Source of the DNA: Chara braunii
Lineage: Eukaryota; Streptophyta; Charophyceae; Charales; Characeae
Direction: 5' to 3'
Assembly: GCA_003427395.1 (NCBI GenBank)
Contig: BFEA01000007.1
Location: 5,281,930 to 5,321,083, forward strand
DNA length: 39,154 nucleotides
The first letter of the stretch is position 1; each line of letters opens with the position of its first letter. This document shows positions 10,391-20,873 of the stretch, one piece after another. Made by a program: the position numbers and the translations under genes. The notes beneath the pieces are model-generated. The model saw only the letters and a program-made list of their open reading frames with translations. It was not told the origin of the DNA and did not search any database.

Positions 10391-11645
10391 TGCAATGACT
10401 TGCTGGTTTTTGGTTGCTTGTAGCCTCTCTTGTCGAGGTTGTACTATAGGTAGGATAGATTCGTAATTTTGTTTGGCTGAGGGCTAACCGAGAGACGTAC
10501 CTGTAGGGAAAATTCTTGAGGGACATATCTGCAAATTCGAGAAAATATAGGCCCGTACTAAGTAGAATTTCCTACAGCTACCCTGACCGCGAATAACAGG
10601 CCCGGGCTACCCATAGGACAGACAGGCCCTATGGGGCTAAGCTGATAGATGGTCCTATAACCTACAGCTGGGTAGGGAGAGGCCCTAGAGGCCGAAACTG
10701 AAACGATACCGGTCGGTCCAGTCAGTTCAGTCTAGGTCGTGTCTAGGTGAGTGTAGATTATGGATACGAGGAGGACATCAATTCAAGGCTTTTGGCAGTT
10801 GGTACCGTGTACATTGCTGTTGTGCAACGCGTGAACTGGAAGTGGTGACAGCTTCAGCGTTGGAGAAGACGGTCATAGCTGGACCTGCGGAGTGTCAGCC
10901 ATAGCTAGGACTGACGTTGTACTATGACAGCACGTGGGGCTGCCAAAGGTCCGAGCTATTTGAAGTCTGCTGGAGGCGAGAGAAGTTGGTGCCTTGCTGG
11001 ACCCTCTTCCGAAGTAGGGCTACAGGGTGTGTGGCGTTGCAGCTTCGTCCTCATAGATTATCTTGTCAAGAGTGGTGGCGCTGCTGCAGACTTCCACCCG
11101 GGAAGTCATCTAACACTTCATCATCATCAGATACTGTGGCGCTGGTCTTCTTCTCCTTCCTCTGAGAGGCGCTTGGCCTCAGAGGCCTGTTTCAGGGTGG
11201 CGCTGCCTTCTGGAGGCTGTACCTGGGTGGCGCTTGATGTTTCAGGGACTCAGGGGTAGTGATAGCGGTTAATCAGGGTTGGGGAGTGAAGCGCTGCTCA
11301 ATTCTGAGCAGCGCACCATAGTTCTAGGGCTATCGTGGCAATTCAAGACTCTGAGTTTTAATAAACAGTGTTGATACTGGGTTTGGACTATCATTGCTTC
11401 ATTGTTTCTTGACTGCGATCTACTCGGTTTTCGTTTGTGACTGAATGTGAGGATTCTGTGGAGTGAAGTGCACTTTCACTGTTCTCTGTCATACCGCATG
11501 GTCAAGTCTTCCGCTGTGTTTAACTCTCCCTGTGCGGTGTCATACTCCCATCCTCTCCCCTTCTTTATGTGTATGTATGGGCATACCTGGAAGTCTATGT
11601 GTGCGAGTGTTGGTCTTCTGACAACAAGCAACGGGGTTCATAATA
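10391..11645 (+). repeat. Family-2 LTR, 5' copy (shared with the upstream fragment)
   Basis: It begins near TGCAATGACTTGC after a purine-rich tract and ends ...GGTTCATAATA, two bases before the primer site. It is about 1255 bp and aligns throughout with 18210-19477, with scattered substitutions and small indels. The start is my best estimate from the position of the polypurine tract. The upstream fragment 9571-10355 flows into it as its 3' LTR. Confidence 0.8.
11360..11365 (+). terminator. LTR polyadenylation signal
   Basis: AATAAA in CTGAGTTTTAATAAACAGTG, conserved in the 3' LTR at 19190-19195. The surrounding GT/TTG-rich sequence downstream fits an LTR R/U5 poly-A site. Confidence 0.6.
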
Positions 11646-11647
11646 GT

Positions 11648-11659
11648 TGGTATCGGAGC
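11648..11659 (+). other. Primer-binding site (initiator Met tRNA type)
   Basis: TGGTATCGGAGC begins two bases after the LTR end and differs at one position from the canonical TGGTATCAGAGC. It defines the 5' LTR edge of the full-length chromovirus. Confidence 0.85.
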
Positions 11660-13117
11660 GATTGGATCCAGACAGTGGTGCTATTGATGAGTTGGAGCAA
11701 CCACCATCATCTGGCGAGATACTGGAGTTGAGTTTCATGGCGATTTGTCATCTTCAGGGTTGTTGTCAGCGAGGTTGGTGGTGGTGAGTGTGTGGAGAGA
11801 AGAATTGGACAGGGGGCGACACACTCCTGCTTAGGGTTGTGCAGGAGTGAGTGGCGATTGTTGCACAGAGGCTTGGGAGGCTCTGAGGAGGCTATTTTTA
11901 GCATGGCGACTCATCTGGATACAAGCGATTGGCTGTCATGCATTCTGAATTTTGATTTTCAACTGTCAATTGCCTGACAGACCAAATTTCGCTAAACTAA
12001 ACATAGCCCCAGAATTGCCACACGGAGTAGAGTAAGGAACACACTTACTTCAGGTATATCTTTGACGAAGATGAATGAATCTCTGGCTATGGCTGTCTGT
12101 TCAGACCCATCTCGCCAAATTCATCCTCTGATGATTCCCAATGTTCCCCCGTACAAAACTTCCTGAAACTTGGTGATCCGGTAATTCTCCCTCAGGCGTT
12201 TCACCCTCAACTGACAGATTCACTGAATTTGGACTCCCACATGCTGATAATTGAGAAACTCGGTGCTGCGCTGCTCCAACTTGCACCTCGTTGCTTGGAA
12301 ATTGGGGATCCTGACCCAATTCCAAAATCCAACACCCTTGGATCACTTCCTTGCCAATTTCCCCTACCTATCCTCTTTGACTTCTACTAACCATGTTTGA
12401 CCTTCTTCCTTACTCTACTTTCATCTCTGACTGCCTTACAGTGTTTGCGATTCACTCTGTACTGTGAATTGGATTGTTTAGGGCTCTGTTGTCAGTAATA
12501 TTGATAACTTGAATTTTGCGCTGCCATAGCTAAAGCTTAACTGGACTAGGGTTAGTCATAACTTAGGTTTTGTCCGTCATAATTCAATTTTGCCAGTCCC
12601 TGGTAAATCGCAATCCAGTGTACAGTGAGATTTGATGATTTGAGTCAGTTACAGTGGATATCTGTAATCCGCCAGACCCTGGGCATGGCATACAAGGTCA
12701 TCCAGTGGTGACGTCAATAGGGCAGAGTCTAAAGATAGCATACCATGTTAATCGCTGCATCTTGGTCATCAATAGGTACTTGTCAGTCATGTATAGTCAC
12801 TCTATCTAATTGCTAATCAATACTAATCAGTCCAAGACTGCATCCTGGCAGTTATTGATACAGGATTTGCAGTAATTGCATGCAATTGATGTGTCAGGGC
12901 AGGGAATGGAAAATCGTGAAATTGATTTTTGTTGAGTCGACTCAAATCTGACCCTGATCCTCAAGCGGTCTGCAGAGACTGAGCACTCACTTGCTCAGAT
13001 TAACCAATTTCTCTCTCTAGTCAGGTGACAACAATTGAGTGAGTACTGCAGAGAAAACTCAATTCCTGTCACTTCCATCTCTGTCTTATGGTTAATTGTT
13101 TTATTCTATTTACCTGA
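11660..13117 (+). other. Leader of the family-2 chromovirus
   Basis: About 1.46 kb between the primer site and the first recognisable gag frame. Both strands have only short frames (for example 12101-12346 minus) with no recognisable domain. Because the gag frame opens at 13118 without an upstream ATG, an upstream start codon or exon may lie in this leader. I cannot locate it. Confidence 0.5.
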
Positions 13118-14656
13118 ATTGTTGGGGAAAAGAAAAATTATGGGGCAAAGAAGGGTGAAGCCTCTGAGGAGAAGCCTCAGCTTCCTCTTGACCTTTTAGA
13201 GGCTGAACTGCGTGCTGAGGAGGAAAAACTTCGCCAACAGGCAGAGGCAGTTGAGGCTCTAAATGTTGAGTTAAAAAGGAAGGAGGAGGCTGTTGGAAAG
13301 GAGACTAGGAGACGGGAACTGGTAGCAGATGTGGAGAAGGTCAAGGTGAGTGGCAACTCCAACTAGTACAATAAGGACATTGCTGAATTCGTTCTCTTGC
13401 AGGATGAAATTCATCAGTCCTATTTTACTAATTGGGATGCCATGATCACTAGTCTGAAAGAGCGTATGGCAGAGCATACAAAAGAGTTGAAAGACATCTC
13501 TTCCAAAATTGATCGTCTCTTCGTCCATCTTCATATCCCACCAATCCTGACTGTTCCTACACCTCCTGGGCCCTCTCAAGTGAGACCTCAACCATCCCCA
13601 TAATCCAGACATACATCCCCTCCCTCTACCCCCAAGTCAACAACAGCCGCTTCACAACCCTCAGCTCCATTTGACATGCAGCGGCCCAAGCTAACTCCCC
13701 CACCTATGTTCTCTGGTGAGGACCCAAAGGTGGATGTTGCAGATTGGGTCACTGCACAACGAACCTACATGAGTGGGTTCAAATGTGATGAGGATGTGAA
13801 GGTGAGTGCTATTCTGGCTTGTCTGAAGAGGACTGCACTGAAATGGTGCACCTCCACCTCTAGCAAGCAGGGGACGTGGCTGGTTTTCTGCAGGCTCTGC
13901 AAGATAGGTTTGCAGACAAGGAGCAGGCCTGGAAAGCAACAAATAAAATTTTGCGCTTGGGCCAAAAAAAAATTGATGGCTCCTTGTCCAAACTGTATTC
14001 CACCTTTGACATCGAATCCTACGTTGGAGATGAGTGAGCAGGATCTGATCATTCATTTCCTGAGAGCAGCGCCTGAGCAATACCAGCTTGCTCTATTCTC
14101 TCACGACCACAAGGACTGGCGGTCCTTTGGCAGAGCAGCCCGGGACTTGGAATCCAAACTCCATGTTCAGGAAGCACCTTCGGAACAAAGGAAGGGACCC
14201 TCCTCAAAGGGGCGGAGAAGGAGGAAGGGTGCCCTGTTTGCTGCTGCAGCTTCCAGTTCTGATGATGATGCAACATCCCAGGGTGGGACCCCTCCATCTG
14301 GGACTGCTCCCTCATCTGCTGCAGATTTTATTGTTCTTGCCCTGACTGATGCTTTGATGGGCATGGCGAGGGGTAAAGCCCCAACCCAGAAAGCACCAAC
14401 CAACAACAAGGGGAAAGGTAAGGGGCGTGCCTCTTCCCCTGGTGCCCAGAGAGTTCCATTACCACATGACGTCCGCTGGCCAGCTGACCCCTTTGATCCT
14501 TCCACCTTCCCCTGGCATGCACTCAGGATCCAGGAGGGAGTTTGGAGGAAGAGGAAGGACAGGGGTGTCTGCCTGAGATGCGAGTGGAACCATTTCCTGA
14601 AGGACTGTCCCAGCATGCCTTGCAGGTCTGCAGACAGCTCTAGTTCAAAAAACTAG
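13118..14656 (+). pseudogene. gag of the family-2 chromovirus, with an apparent 57-nt intron
   Basis: Segment 1 (13118-13345) is a Glu/Lys/Ala-rich coiled coil (LLEAELRAEEEKLRQQAEAV). GT at 13346 and AG at 13402 bound a 57-nt stretch with an in-frame TAG. Joining across it continues the frame as VEKVK then DEIHQSYFTNW. TAA at 13601-13603 (probably from CAA) interrupts a Pro/Ser-rich linker. MQRPKLTPPPMFSGEDPKVD (13676) opens the capsid region. Between about 13861 and 14025 the conserved frame is displaced by one base, with FLQALQDRFADKEQAWKA in a different frame. It returns at MSEQDLIIHFLRAAPEQYQL. A nucleocapsid-like zinc knuckle (CLRCEWNHFLKDC, CX2CX3HX4C, one residue shorter than usual) lies near 14565-14610. 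The frame ends with TAG at 14654-14656. Confidence 0.8.
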
Positions 14657-15164
14657 AGCAGAGAGAGGTGGAAGCAGCAGCTCCTTCCACCAGTGTTGAT
14701 TCACCTTCTGATAAAGATGAATCTTCACATTCTCTCGCTGGTTCTTTCTCTGGAGTTGCATCTTCAGGATCCTTCCCTTTTGAGGACTCTAAGTTGGATG
14801 AGACGTGGGAGGAGGACGAGTCTCAGAGTCTTGTTTCCTTTCGTTGCGGGCAAGGAAGAAGCGCAGATCAGACCTCATCCTACTTCGACCCTCTATCCTA
14901 GCACCCAACTTCAAAGGGTTTTTGGACTGTGGGGCTACTCGCAACTTTATGTCTCCCAAGATAGTCAGCAAGCTGCACTTGGATCAGAGATTAGTAAAGT
15001 TGCGACAACCTATTGAGGTTCGTATTGGTGACTCATGCACAGTCTGGATCACTACTGTTGTCAGGGGCCTACTAGCGACCTTTGACAAGCAGGGAGAAAT
15101 CAGGCATCACCTGAATTTCTCTATGTTCCCAGATGGCCCCTTTGACCTTATGTTCTCTATGTAG
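14657..15164 (+). pseudogene. Retroviral-type aspartic protease region (family-2 chromovirus)
   Basis: An acidic Ser-rich linker (VEAAAPSTSVDSPSDKDES) is in one frame from 14668. After a shift near 14860, a protease domain begins in another frame: FLDCGATRNFMSPKIVSKL around 14922-14980, then the TVWITTVVRG and GPFDLMFSM blocks, stopping at 15162-15164. The catalytic Asp is present, but the usual DSG/DTG triad reads DCG, so activity is doubtful. In an intact element this protease cleaves the Gag-Pol polyprotein. Confidence 0.75.
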
Positions 15165-16640
15165 TGGCTTAGTGCCACCAACCCTAGAGTCGACCGGCGG
15201 ATCCCTAGGGTTGAGCTATCTGACCGGCATGGGGTCTATCGCCCTTGTACGCTTGTTGATGAGTACCATCCGGCCAGTAGTTGTTATTACATGCATGCTC
15301 GCAGTTTTATGTGACTTTGACGCCAGACTGACCACACCCATCTGTTTGTGGCCTAAGTCTAACAAACTGATGTGGAGACTGCTCCTTGTCCCTCTCAAAT
15401 TAAGTAGGTTGTTGACCGCTTCTCACATCTTATGCAGGAGCCGACTTGACTCGTCCATACGCAAACCAAAGATAAGATTGGGCTCCTCCCCGGTTCGGTC
15501 CCTCCCAATGGCCGAGTCTACAAGATGTCCCCTGTTGAACTTGAAGAGCTCAGGAAACAGAGATCCTGACGAGCAAGAGGCAGGATCCGGCCCAGCACAT
15601 CTGAGTTCGGGACGCCAGTCCTCTTTGTTCCAAAAGGGGATGGTGAGTTCAGAATGTGTGCGGACTACAGGGGTCTCTCTTTTTAGCAAGATCGACCTCA
15701 AATCTGACTATCACCAGATTGAGATGGATGAAGGGGATGTCAACTAGACAACCTTCAAGACCTGGTCATGCCGTTCGGTCTTTGCAATGCCCTAGGCACC
15801 TTCCAAACAGAGATGCATCCGCATTCTCAGGCCTTACCTGGACAAGTTCGTAGTTGTCTACCTAGATGATATCCTGGTATTCAGTCGTTCTGTCCAAGGG
15901 CATGCGCATCATCTGGATCTGGTCCTCCAGGCCTTACATGATAACCAATATAAGATTAATAGGGGGAGTTCCATTTGTGATCTATCTGGGTCATGTCATT
16001 TCTGGAGAGGGGTTGACTCCTGAGGCAACGAAAGTTACTGCTGTTCAGGACTCGTCGAAGCCTGTTAACATTCATGATGTCTGGCCTTTCTTGGGTCTTG
16101 CATCATATGACAGGAAGTTCATTAAGAACTTCACTTCCATTGCAGCACCCCTGACTGACCTCACAAAGAAAGACACTTCCTTTCTTTGGACGCTATAATG
16201 TCAGGAGGCTTTCACATGTCTCAAGGAGGCCTTGCTTCATGCCCCTGTTTTGAAGTTACCTGATCCTACCTTGCCATTTGTGCTAACCACTGATGCGAGT
16301 CAATATAGTGTACGAGCGACACTTCAACATGATGATGGGAATGGTCGACAACCTGTCGAATACATGAGCAGGAATATCAAAACTAAAAAGCTGCAGGAAT
16401 CTACCTAAGAGAAAGAGCTTTATGCTCTTGTGTCGGCGCTCAAGCATTGGAAGCATTTCCTTTTGGGTAGGCACTTCAAGATCTTCTCAAATCACTCCAC
16501 CCTTCCGTGGATGGAGTCCAAGGAATAACTGAATGACAAGCTTGCTCGCTATATTCAGTTCATTGACATGTTTGACTTTAAACTGAAGCATAAGAAGGGA
16601 TGCTACAATGGTGTAGCAGATGGCCTTCCTCATAGGGCCT
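15165..16640 (+). pseudogene. Reverse transcriptase and RNase H region (family-2 chromovirus)
   Basis: These are degenerate pol pieces in several frames. RT N-terminal blocks are LLPGSVPPNGRVYKMSPVEL (from about 15480), [19 protein letters not shown] (from 15603), and then KIDLKSDYHQIEMDEGDV directly after DYRGL. The roughly 25 residues normally between these last two appear to be deleted. The catalytic box FVVVYLDDILVF has YLDD at 15859-15870. The connection follows (YLGHVISGEGLTPEATK, about 15980-16040), then TAA at 16196-16198. RNase H begins near 16260 (FVLTTDASQYSV with the first catalytic Asp at 16292-16294, and EKELYALVSALKHWKHFL) and ends GVADGLPHRA near 16640. Stops at 16406-16408 and 16526-16528 break it. 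Confidence 0.85.
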
Positions 16641-18176
16641 GATGCTCTCGATCTGATCTCCTTTACTCACTCTTTTGGAGAAAAGACTCGTCAGACCATA
16701 GCCTGTCTGCTGCCCCAAGACCCAATTTTTGGGCCCATAGTGAGGAATTTTCAAGATGATCCTGCCTATGAACCAGGATATACTTTGGTTTCATATCTAC
16801 CGTATACTTGCAGCAGAGGTGAGGAACACTTGTGCATTCCCCAGGACCGCAAGCTGAGGCCACTTCTGATGTCAGAGTGTCATGATGCTCGTGGTCAATT
16901 TGGTGCAATGAAATCGTATGCAGCTTTGTCGTAGCGCTTTTTTCTGGAAGGAGATGAGGAGTGACATGCTGCACTGTGGAAACCTGTAATTATGCCAAAG
17001 GAATAAGGTAGTACGCCGACCTTCCCTTGACCTACTCAAACCACCACCCTTTCTTGAAGCACCTGCATAGTCAGTGTCCATTGACTTTACTGATCTGGGT
17101 AGGACCACCCCTCGTGGTATGCGTCAGGTTATGGTATGTGTGGATCGGTTTTCCAAATATGCAGAGTTCACTCCCTTACCAACTGAGGCCCATGTTCTCG
17201 CCCTTCAGGCGGCTTTTGCTGACAGGTGGGTTACACGTCATAGACCACCCACCTCGATAGTCAGTGACCAAGATCCCAGGTTTTGCAGCAATGAATGGCA
17301 ATCCTACTGTAGGGATTACGTTCATTCTCATCTGGATATGACATCTGGTCGTCATCGTGAAGCCAATGGTCAGGCTGAAGTGATGAACCAGATTCTATTT
17401 CAGTTGCTGCGTCCTGTGATCAATCCAGGTCAGCAGGACTGGGATCTCCATCTGGGCCGTGCACACTTGTGTATAACGCGCATGTACACTCCTCTACAGA
17501 CTTTACACCCTACCGATTGCACTGGGGTCGTGAGCCACGACAGCCTCTCCACGATGTCATCAACACGGCTGCCCCTACATTGACGCCAGGAACTACAGAG
17601 TTCACCAGACGTTATCGCGTGGACATTGAGCGCGCCCGTGCCAACCTGCTCAAAGCCCAAAAGGCTATGATCCAACACGGTAACCGTCACAGACGTCACT
17701 CCACTATTCGCACAGGTGACTGGGTGTGGGTACTTGGTTCTGAGTTGTCACGAGAGGAGGACATTTCGCCTAAGTTGCTGCCACGATACATGGGTCCATG
17801 GCAGGTCTTAGATACTGTGGGAGTTGATCCTTTCGGACCATCCTATACAGTGGATGTCCCTTTGCATCTATAAACCTACCCTGTCTTCCATGCATCTAAG
17901 CTGTTGCCATTCACATCAGCTGATGCATTCCCAGACAGGCCTCCTCAGTTTGGTCCCTCGATCCATGGTAAGGGATATGAGGTGGAATCAATTGAGGATG
18001 AGAGTGGTACAGGCCCACACAAAGAATACCTTGTGAAGTTTTCCTACCAGCCGCATACAGAAGATCGTTGGTTTACTCGCAAGGAACTTCTTAAAACTGT
18101 GAAGTTTGTTGTCCTCAAATACGAGGCAGCGCAGAAGCGAGAACCCCTTCGACGCTCAGCACGCCTACGCCCCTAG
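16641..18176 (+). pseudogene. Integrase and chromodomain region (family-2 chromovirus)
   Basis: The N-terminal zinc-binding part is seen around 16880-17010 (ECHDARGQFGAMKSYAALS, then a TAG, then RFFWKEMRSD and the CxxC region LCQRNK). The catalytic core shows SIDFTDLG (first Asp, about 17080), SIVSDQDPRF (second Asp, about 17265) and HREANGQAEVMNQ (Glu, about 17360). A frameshift near 17470-17520 moves the C-terminus to another frame (FTPYRLHWGREPRQPL). TAA at 17871-17873 precedes the FHASKLLPF block. The chromodomain (YEVESIEDESG, KEYLVKFSYQPHTEDRWFT) ends with EPLRRSARLRP and TAG at 18174-18176. The DDE residues are retained, but the frame is broken at least five times. Confidence 0.88.
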
Positions 18177-18209
18177 CTCGAAGGTCCTCACTCCGGGGGA
18201 GGGTAGGTC

Positions 18210-19477
18210 TGCAATGACTTGCTGGTTTTTGGTTGTCTGTAGCCTCTTTTGTCAAGGTTGTACTATAGCTGGGATAGATTCGTAATTTTGTTTGGTTGAG
18301 GGCTAACCGAGAGACCTACCTGTAGGGAAAATTCTTGAGGGACATACCTGCAAATTCGGGAAAATATAGGCCCGTACTAAGTAGAATTTCCTACAGCTAC
18401 CCTAACCACGAATAGCATGCCCGGGCTACCCCTAGGACAAACAGAGCCTATGGGCCTAAGCTGATAGACGGTCCTATAGCCTATAGCCAGGTAGGGAGAG
18501 GCCCTAGAGGTCGAAACTGAAACGGTACCGGTCGGTCCAGTCAGTCCGATCTAGGTCATGTCTAGGCTAGTGTAGATTATAGATAGGAGGAGGACATCAA
18601 TTCAGGGCTTTTGGCAGTTGGTACCTTGTACATCGTTGTTGTGCAACGCGTGAACTAGAAATGGTGACAACTTCAACGTTGGAGAAGACGGTCATAGCTG
18701 GACCTGCGGAGTGTCCGCCATAGCTAGGATTGACGCTGTGCTCTGATAACACGTGGGGCTGCCAGAGGTCCGAGCTATTTGAAGTCTGTTGGAGGCGAGA
18801 GAAGTTGGTGCCTTGCTGGACCCTCTTCCAAAGTAGAGTTACAGGGTGTGTGGCGCTGCAGCCATAGTTGCAGCTTCTTCCTCGGAGATCATCTTGTCAG
18901 GAGTGGTGGCACTGCTGCAAACGTCCACCCGGGAAGTCATCTGGGACTTCTTCATCATCAGATACTGTGGCACTGGTCATCTTCTCCTTCCTCTAGGAGG
19001 CGCTTGGCCTCAGAGGCCTGTTTCAGGGTGGCGCTGCCTTCTGGAGGCAGTATCTGGGTGGCGCTTGATGTTTCAGGGACTCAGGGGTAGTGATAGCAGT
19101 TAATCAAGGTTGGGGAGTGAAGCGCTGCTCAGTTCTAAGCAACGCACCGTAGTTCTAGGGTTATCCCGACAATTTGAGACTCTGAGTTTAATAAACAGTG
19201 TTGATACTGGGTTTGGACTATCATTGCTTCATTGTTTCTTGGATGTGATCTACTCGGATTTCTTTTGTAACTGGTTGTGAGGATTATGTGGAGTGAAGTG
19301 CACTTTCAGTGTTCTCTGTCATACCGCAAAGTCAAGTCTTCCGCTGTGCTTATCTCTCCCTGTGCGGTGTGATACTCCCATCCTCTCCCCTTCCTTTTTT
19401 GTGCATGTATGGGCATACTTGGAAGTCTATGTGTGCGAGTGTTGGTCTTCTGACAACAAGCAACCAGGTTCATAACA
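18210..19477 (+). repeat. Family-2 LTR, 3' copy
   Basis: It follows the CGGGGGAGGG purine tract and ends ...GGTTCATAACA (the 5' copy ends CATAATA), so the original end was probably CA. It is about 1268 bp. AATAAA lies at 19190-19195. It matches 10391-11645 throughout, and the inverted fragment 9506-8553 over its first 950 bp. Confidence 0.85.
19190..19195 (+). terminator. LTR polyadenylation signal
   Basis: AATAAA in GAGTTTAATAAACAGTG, equivalent to 11360-11365 of the 5' LTR. Confidence 0.6.
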
Positions 19478-19531
19478 AAGGAAGGTGGAGAGAGAAGGGG
19501 GGATTGTCATTGGTGTTGCTGTTGTACATCG

Positions 19532-19580
19532 TCTTCTTCTTCTTCTTCTTCTTCTTCTTCTTCTTCGTCTTCGTCTTCTT
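19532..19580. repeat. (CTT)n microsatellite
   Basis: A nearly pure TTC/CTT trinucleotide repeat with two CGT interruptions at its 3' end, 55 bp after the chromovirus 3' LTR. Confidence 0.95.
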
Positions 19581-20043
19581 TGGTCTCTATCTCTTTGCAA
19601 GTGCCTTCATTTCTTTCGCAATTGGGTGACATTGTCTTCCCTTGTGAATTTGCACTTCGGAAATAGCCAGGATTGTAACAGGAGAGAAGAATTGGAGTAA
19701 GCGGGACAGAAGGCGGAAGAGGAAGAGGAGATGCAGAAGCAGGCAAAGAACTGCGAGAGGACAAACCGCTGTGCTCTAGGAGCAGGTGAAGGAGAGCGGT
19801 CGGGTGCATGCGACCCGAGTAGCCATGCTGGCCCTTGATAGTCAGGTGGCGATTGAGGGGCTGCTGAGACAACTGAGGAGATTAAGAAGATGGCAGAGAA
19901 GGATAAAATACAGTTAAAAAATAAAAAATAACAACATCGACGTCAGTTTGGCTACGCTAAACCAGAACAAACAGGCGATGGTTCAACAAGATGTCAAGGC
20001 CAAACTGCCAGATTTCCAAGGACGTCGTTAGCATAGTTGATGA

Positions 20044-20394
20044 GCCGAGAAGAAGAAAAAGGCAGGCAGGGATGAGAGGAGGCAGATCCAGGAAGAGCCA
20101 AGCTATGAACCGGGTGAGGATTGGTACTGGTACAAGATGAAGCTCCCTGGCCCCAACCATGGCGACAAGGAGGAAGATATAAATGTTTGGGTAGCAGAGG
20201 TCGAGACATTCATTTTTTTAGGACAAATCCCGAAGGATTCTCAGGTGGTCTTAGCATGTGCTGTATTCAAGGGGGATGCGAAAGCTTAGGTGATGCAGCA
20301 AGTAGCAGAAAATGGTTTTGGAAACCTGTTCGATCTGTACGGTGCAAGCAAACACCTGCCTCAGTTCCTCAATAAGTTAATGGGTAGGTTGTAA
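20044..20394 (+). pseudogene. Fragment of a retrotransposon gag (capsid-like)
   Basis: Open in one frame from the stop at 20041-20043 to TAA at 20392-20394, with one internal TAG at 20287-20289 where a Trp codon is likely. It reads WYWYKMKLPGPNHGDKEED, then NVWVAEVETFIFLGQIPKDS, QVVLACAVFKGDAKA, stop, VMQQVAENGFGNLFDLYGAS. The layout (a segment around VWVAEVETFI followed by residues for capsid helices and a gag-like FLNKLMGRL) resembles Ty3/gypsy or tombus-like gag capsid blocks. I cannot assign the family firmly. Neighbours on both sides are transposon sequence. 19581-20043 upstream is Lys/Glu/Arg-coding, with stops, and may be its decayed N-terminus. Confidence 0.5.
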
Positions 20395-20873
20395 AATCAC
20401 CAGTAAATGGCCCCACGCAACTTCAGAAAGGGAGAGAGCCTCTCCAAAACGTTCTCGGGGCAACCACACCAAAATGATTGGCAGTGCCAGTGAAATCAAA
20501 AACAAAAATGCTGCACTAGAGTTTCGGCAAAGCTTGGCGCATAGGGAGAAGTCACCCGCCTCAGATGTACTGTGGAGTCAAACCATGTGTAGAATTTTGA
20601 ACACCCATAGAAATGAGTGGTGCAGTGCAGAAGTCCGATCGACTACCTGGGTCACAGAAGCACAACAACTGACACAGATCCACCTAGCTATGCCAGAGTC
20701 AATCAGATTGAGCTTAGCTGGATTCACCTACAGGAAGTATATTGAACATGCATGCCAGTCAGCAACTCAGCAGCAACCGCGAGATCTTCCTCTGTCCTCT
20801 AAGCTGAAAAAGGGTGCAATAAGAGTTGCTTTCATTCACACTACGCCTGAACTCCGTCTACATAATCCTCTAC
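20395..20873. other. Unassigned stretch between two gag remnants
   Basis: A plus-strand frame from 20474 to 20971 is open, but its last part overlaps the minus-strand protease and its translation shows no domain I recognise. I see no promoter, repeat or RNA gene here. Confidence 0.4.

Larger units (their letters stand above)
10391..19477 (+). mobile_element. Full-length degenerate Ty3/gypsy chromovirus (family 2)
   Basis: Order on the plus strand: LTR (10391-11645), primer site (11648-11659), leader, gag, protease, RT and RNase H, integrase with chromodomain, purine-rich tract, LTR (18210-19477). Protease-RT-RNase H-integrase order with a C-terminal chromodomain defines Ty3/gypsy chromoviruses. 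Every domain carries stops or frameshifts, so the copy cannot encode its own proteins. Target-site duplications cannot be assessed because the 5' LTR is also the 3' LTR of the fragment upstream (9571-10355). Confidence 0.9.
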
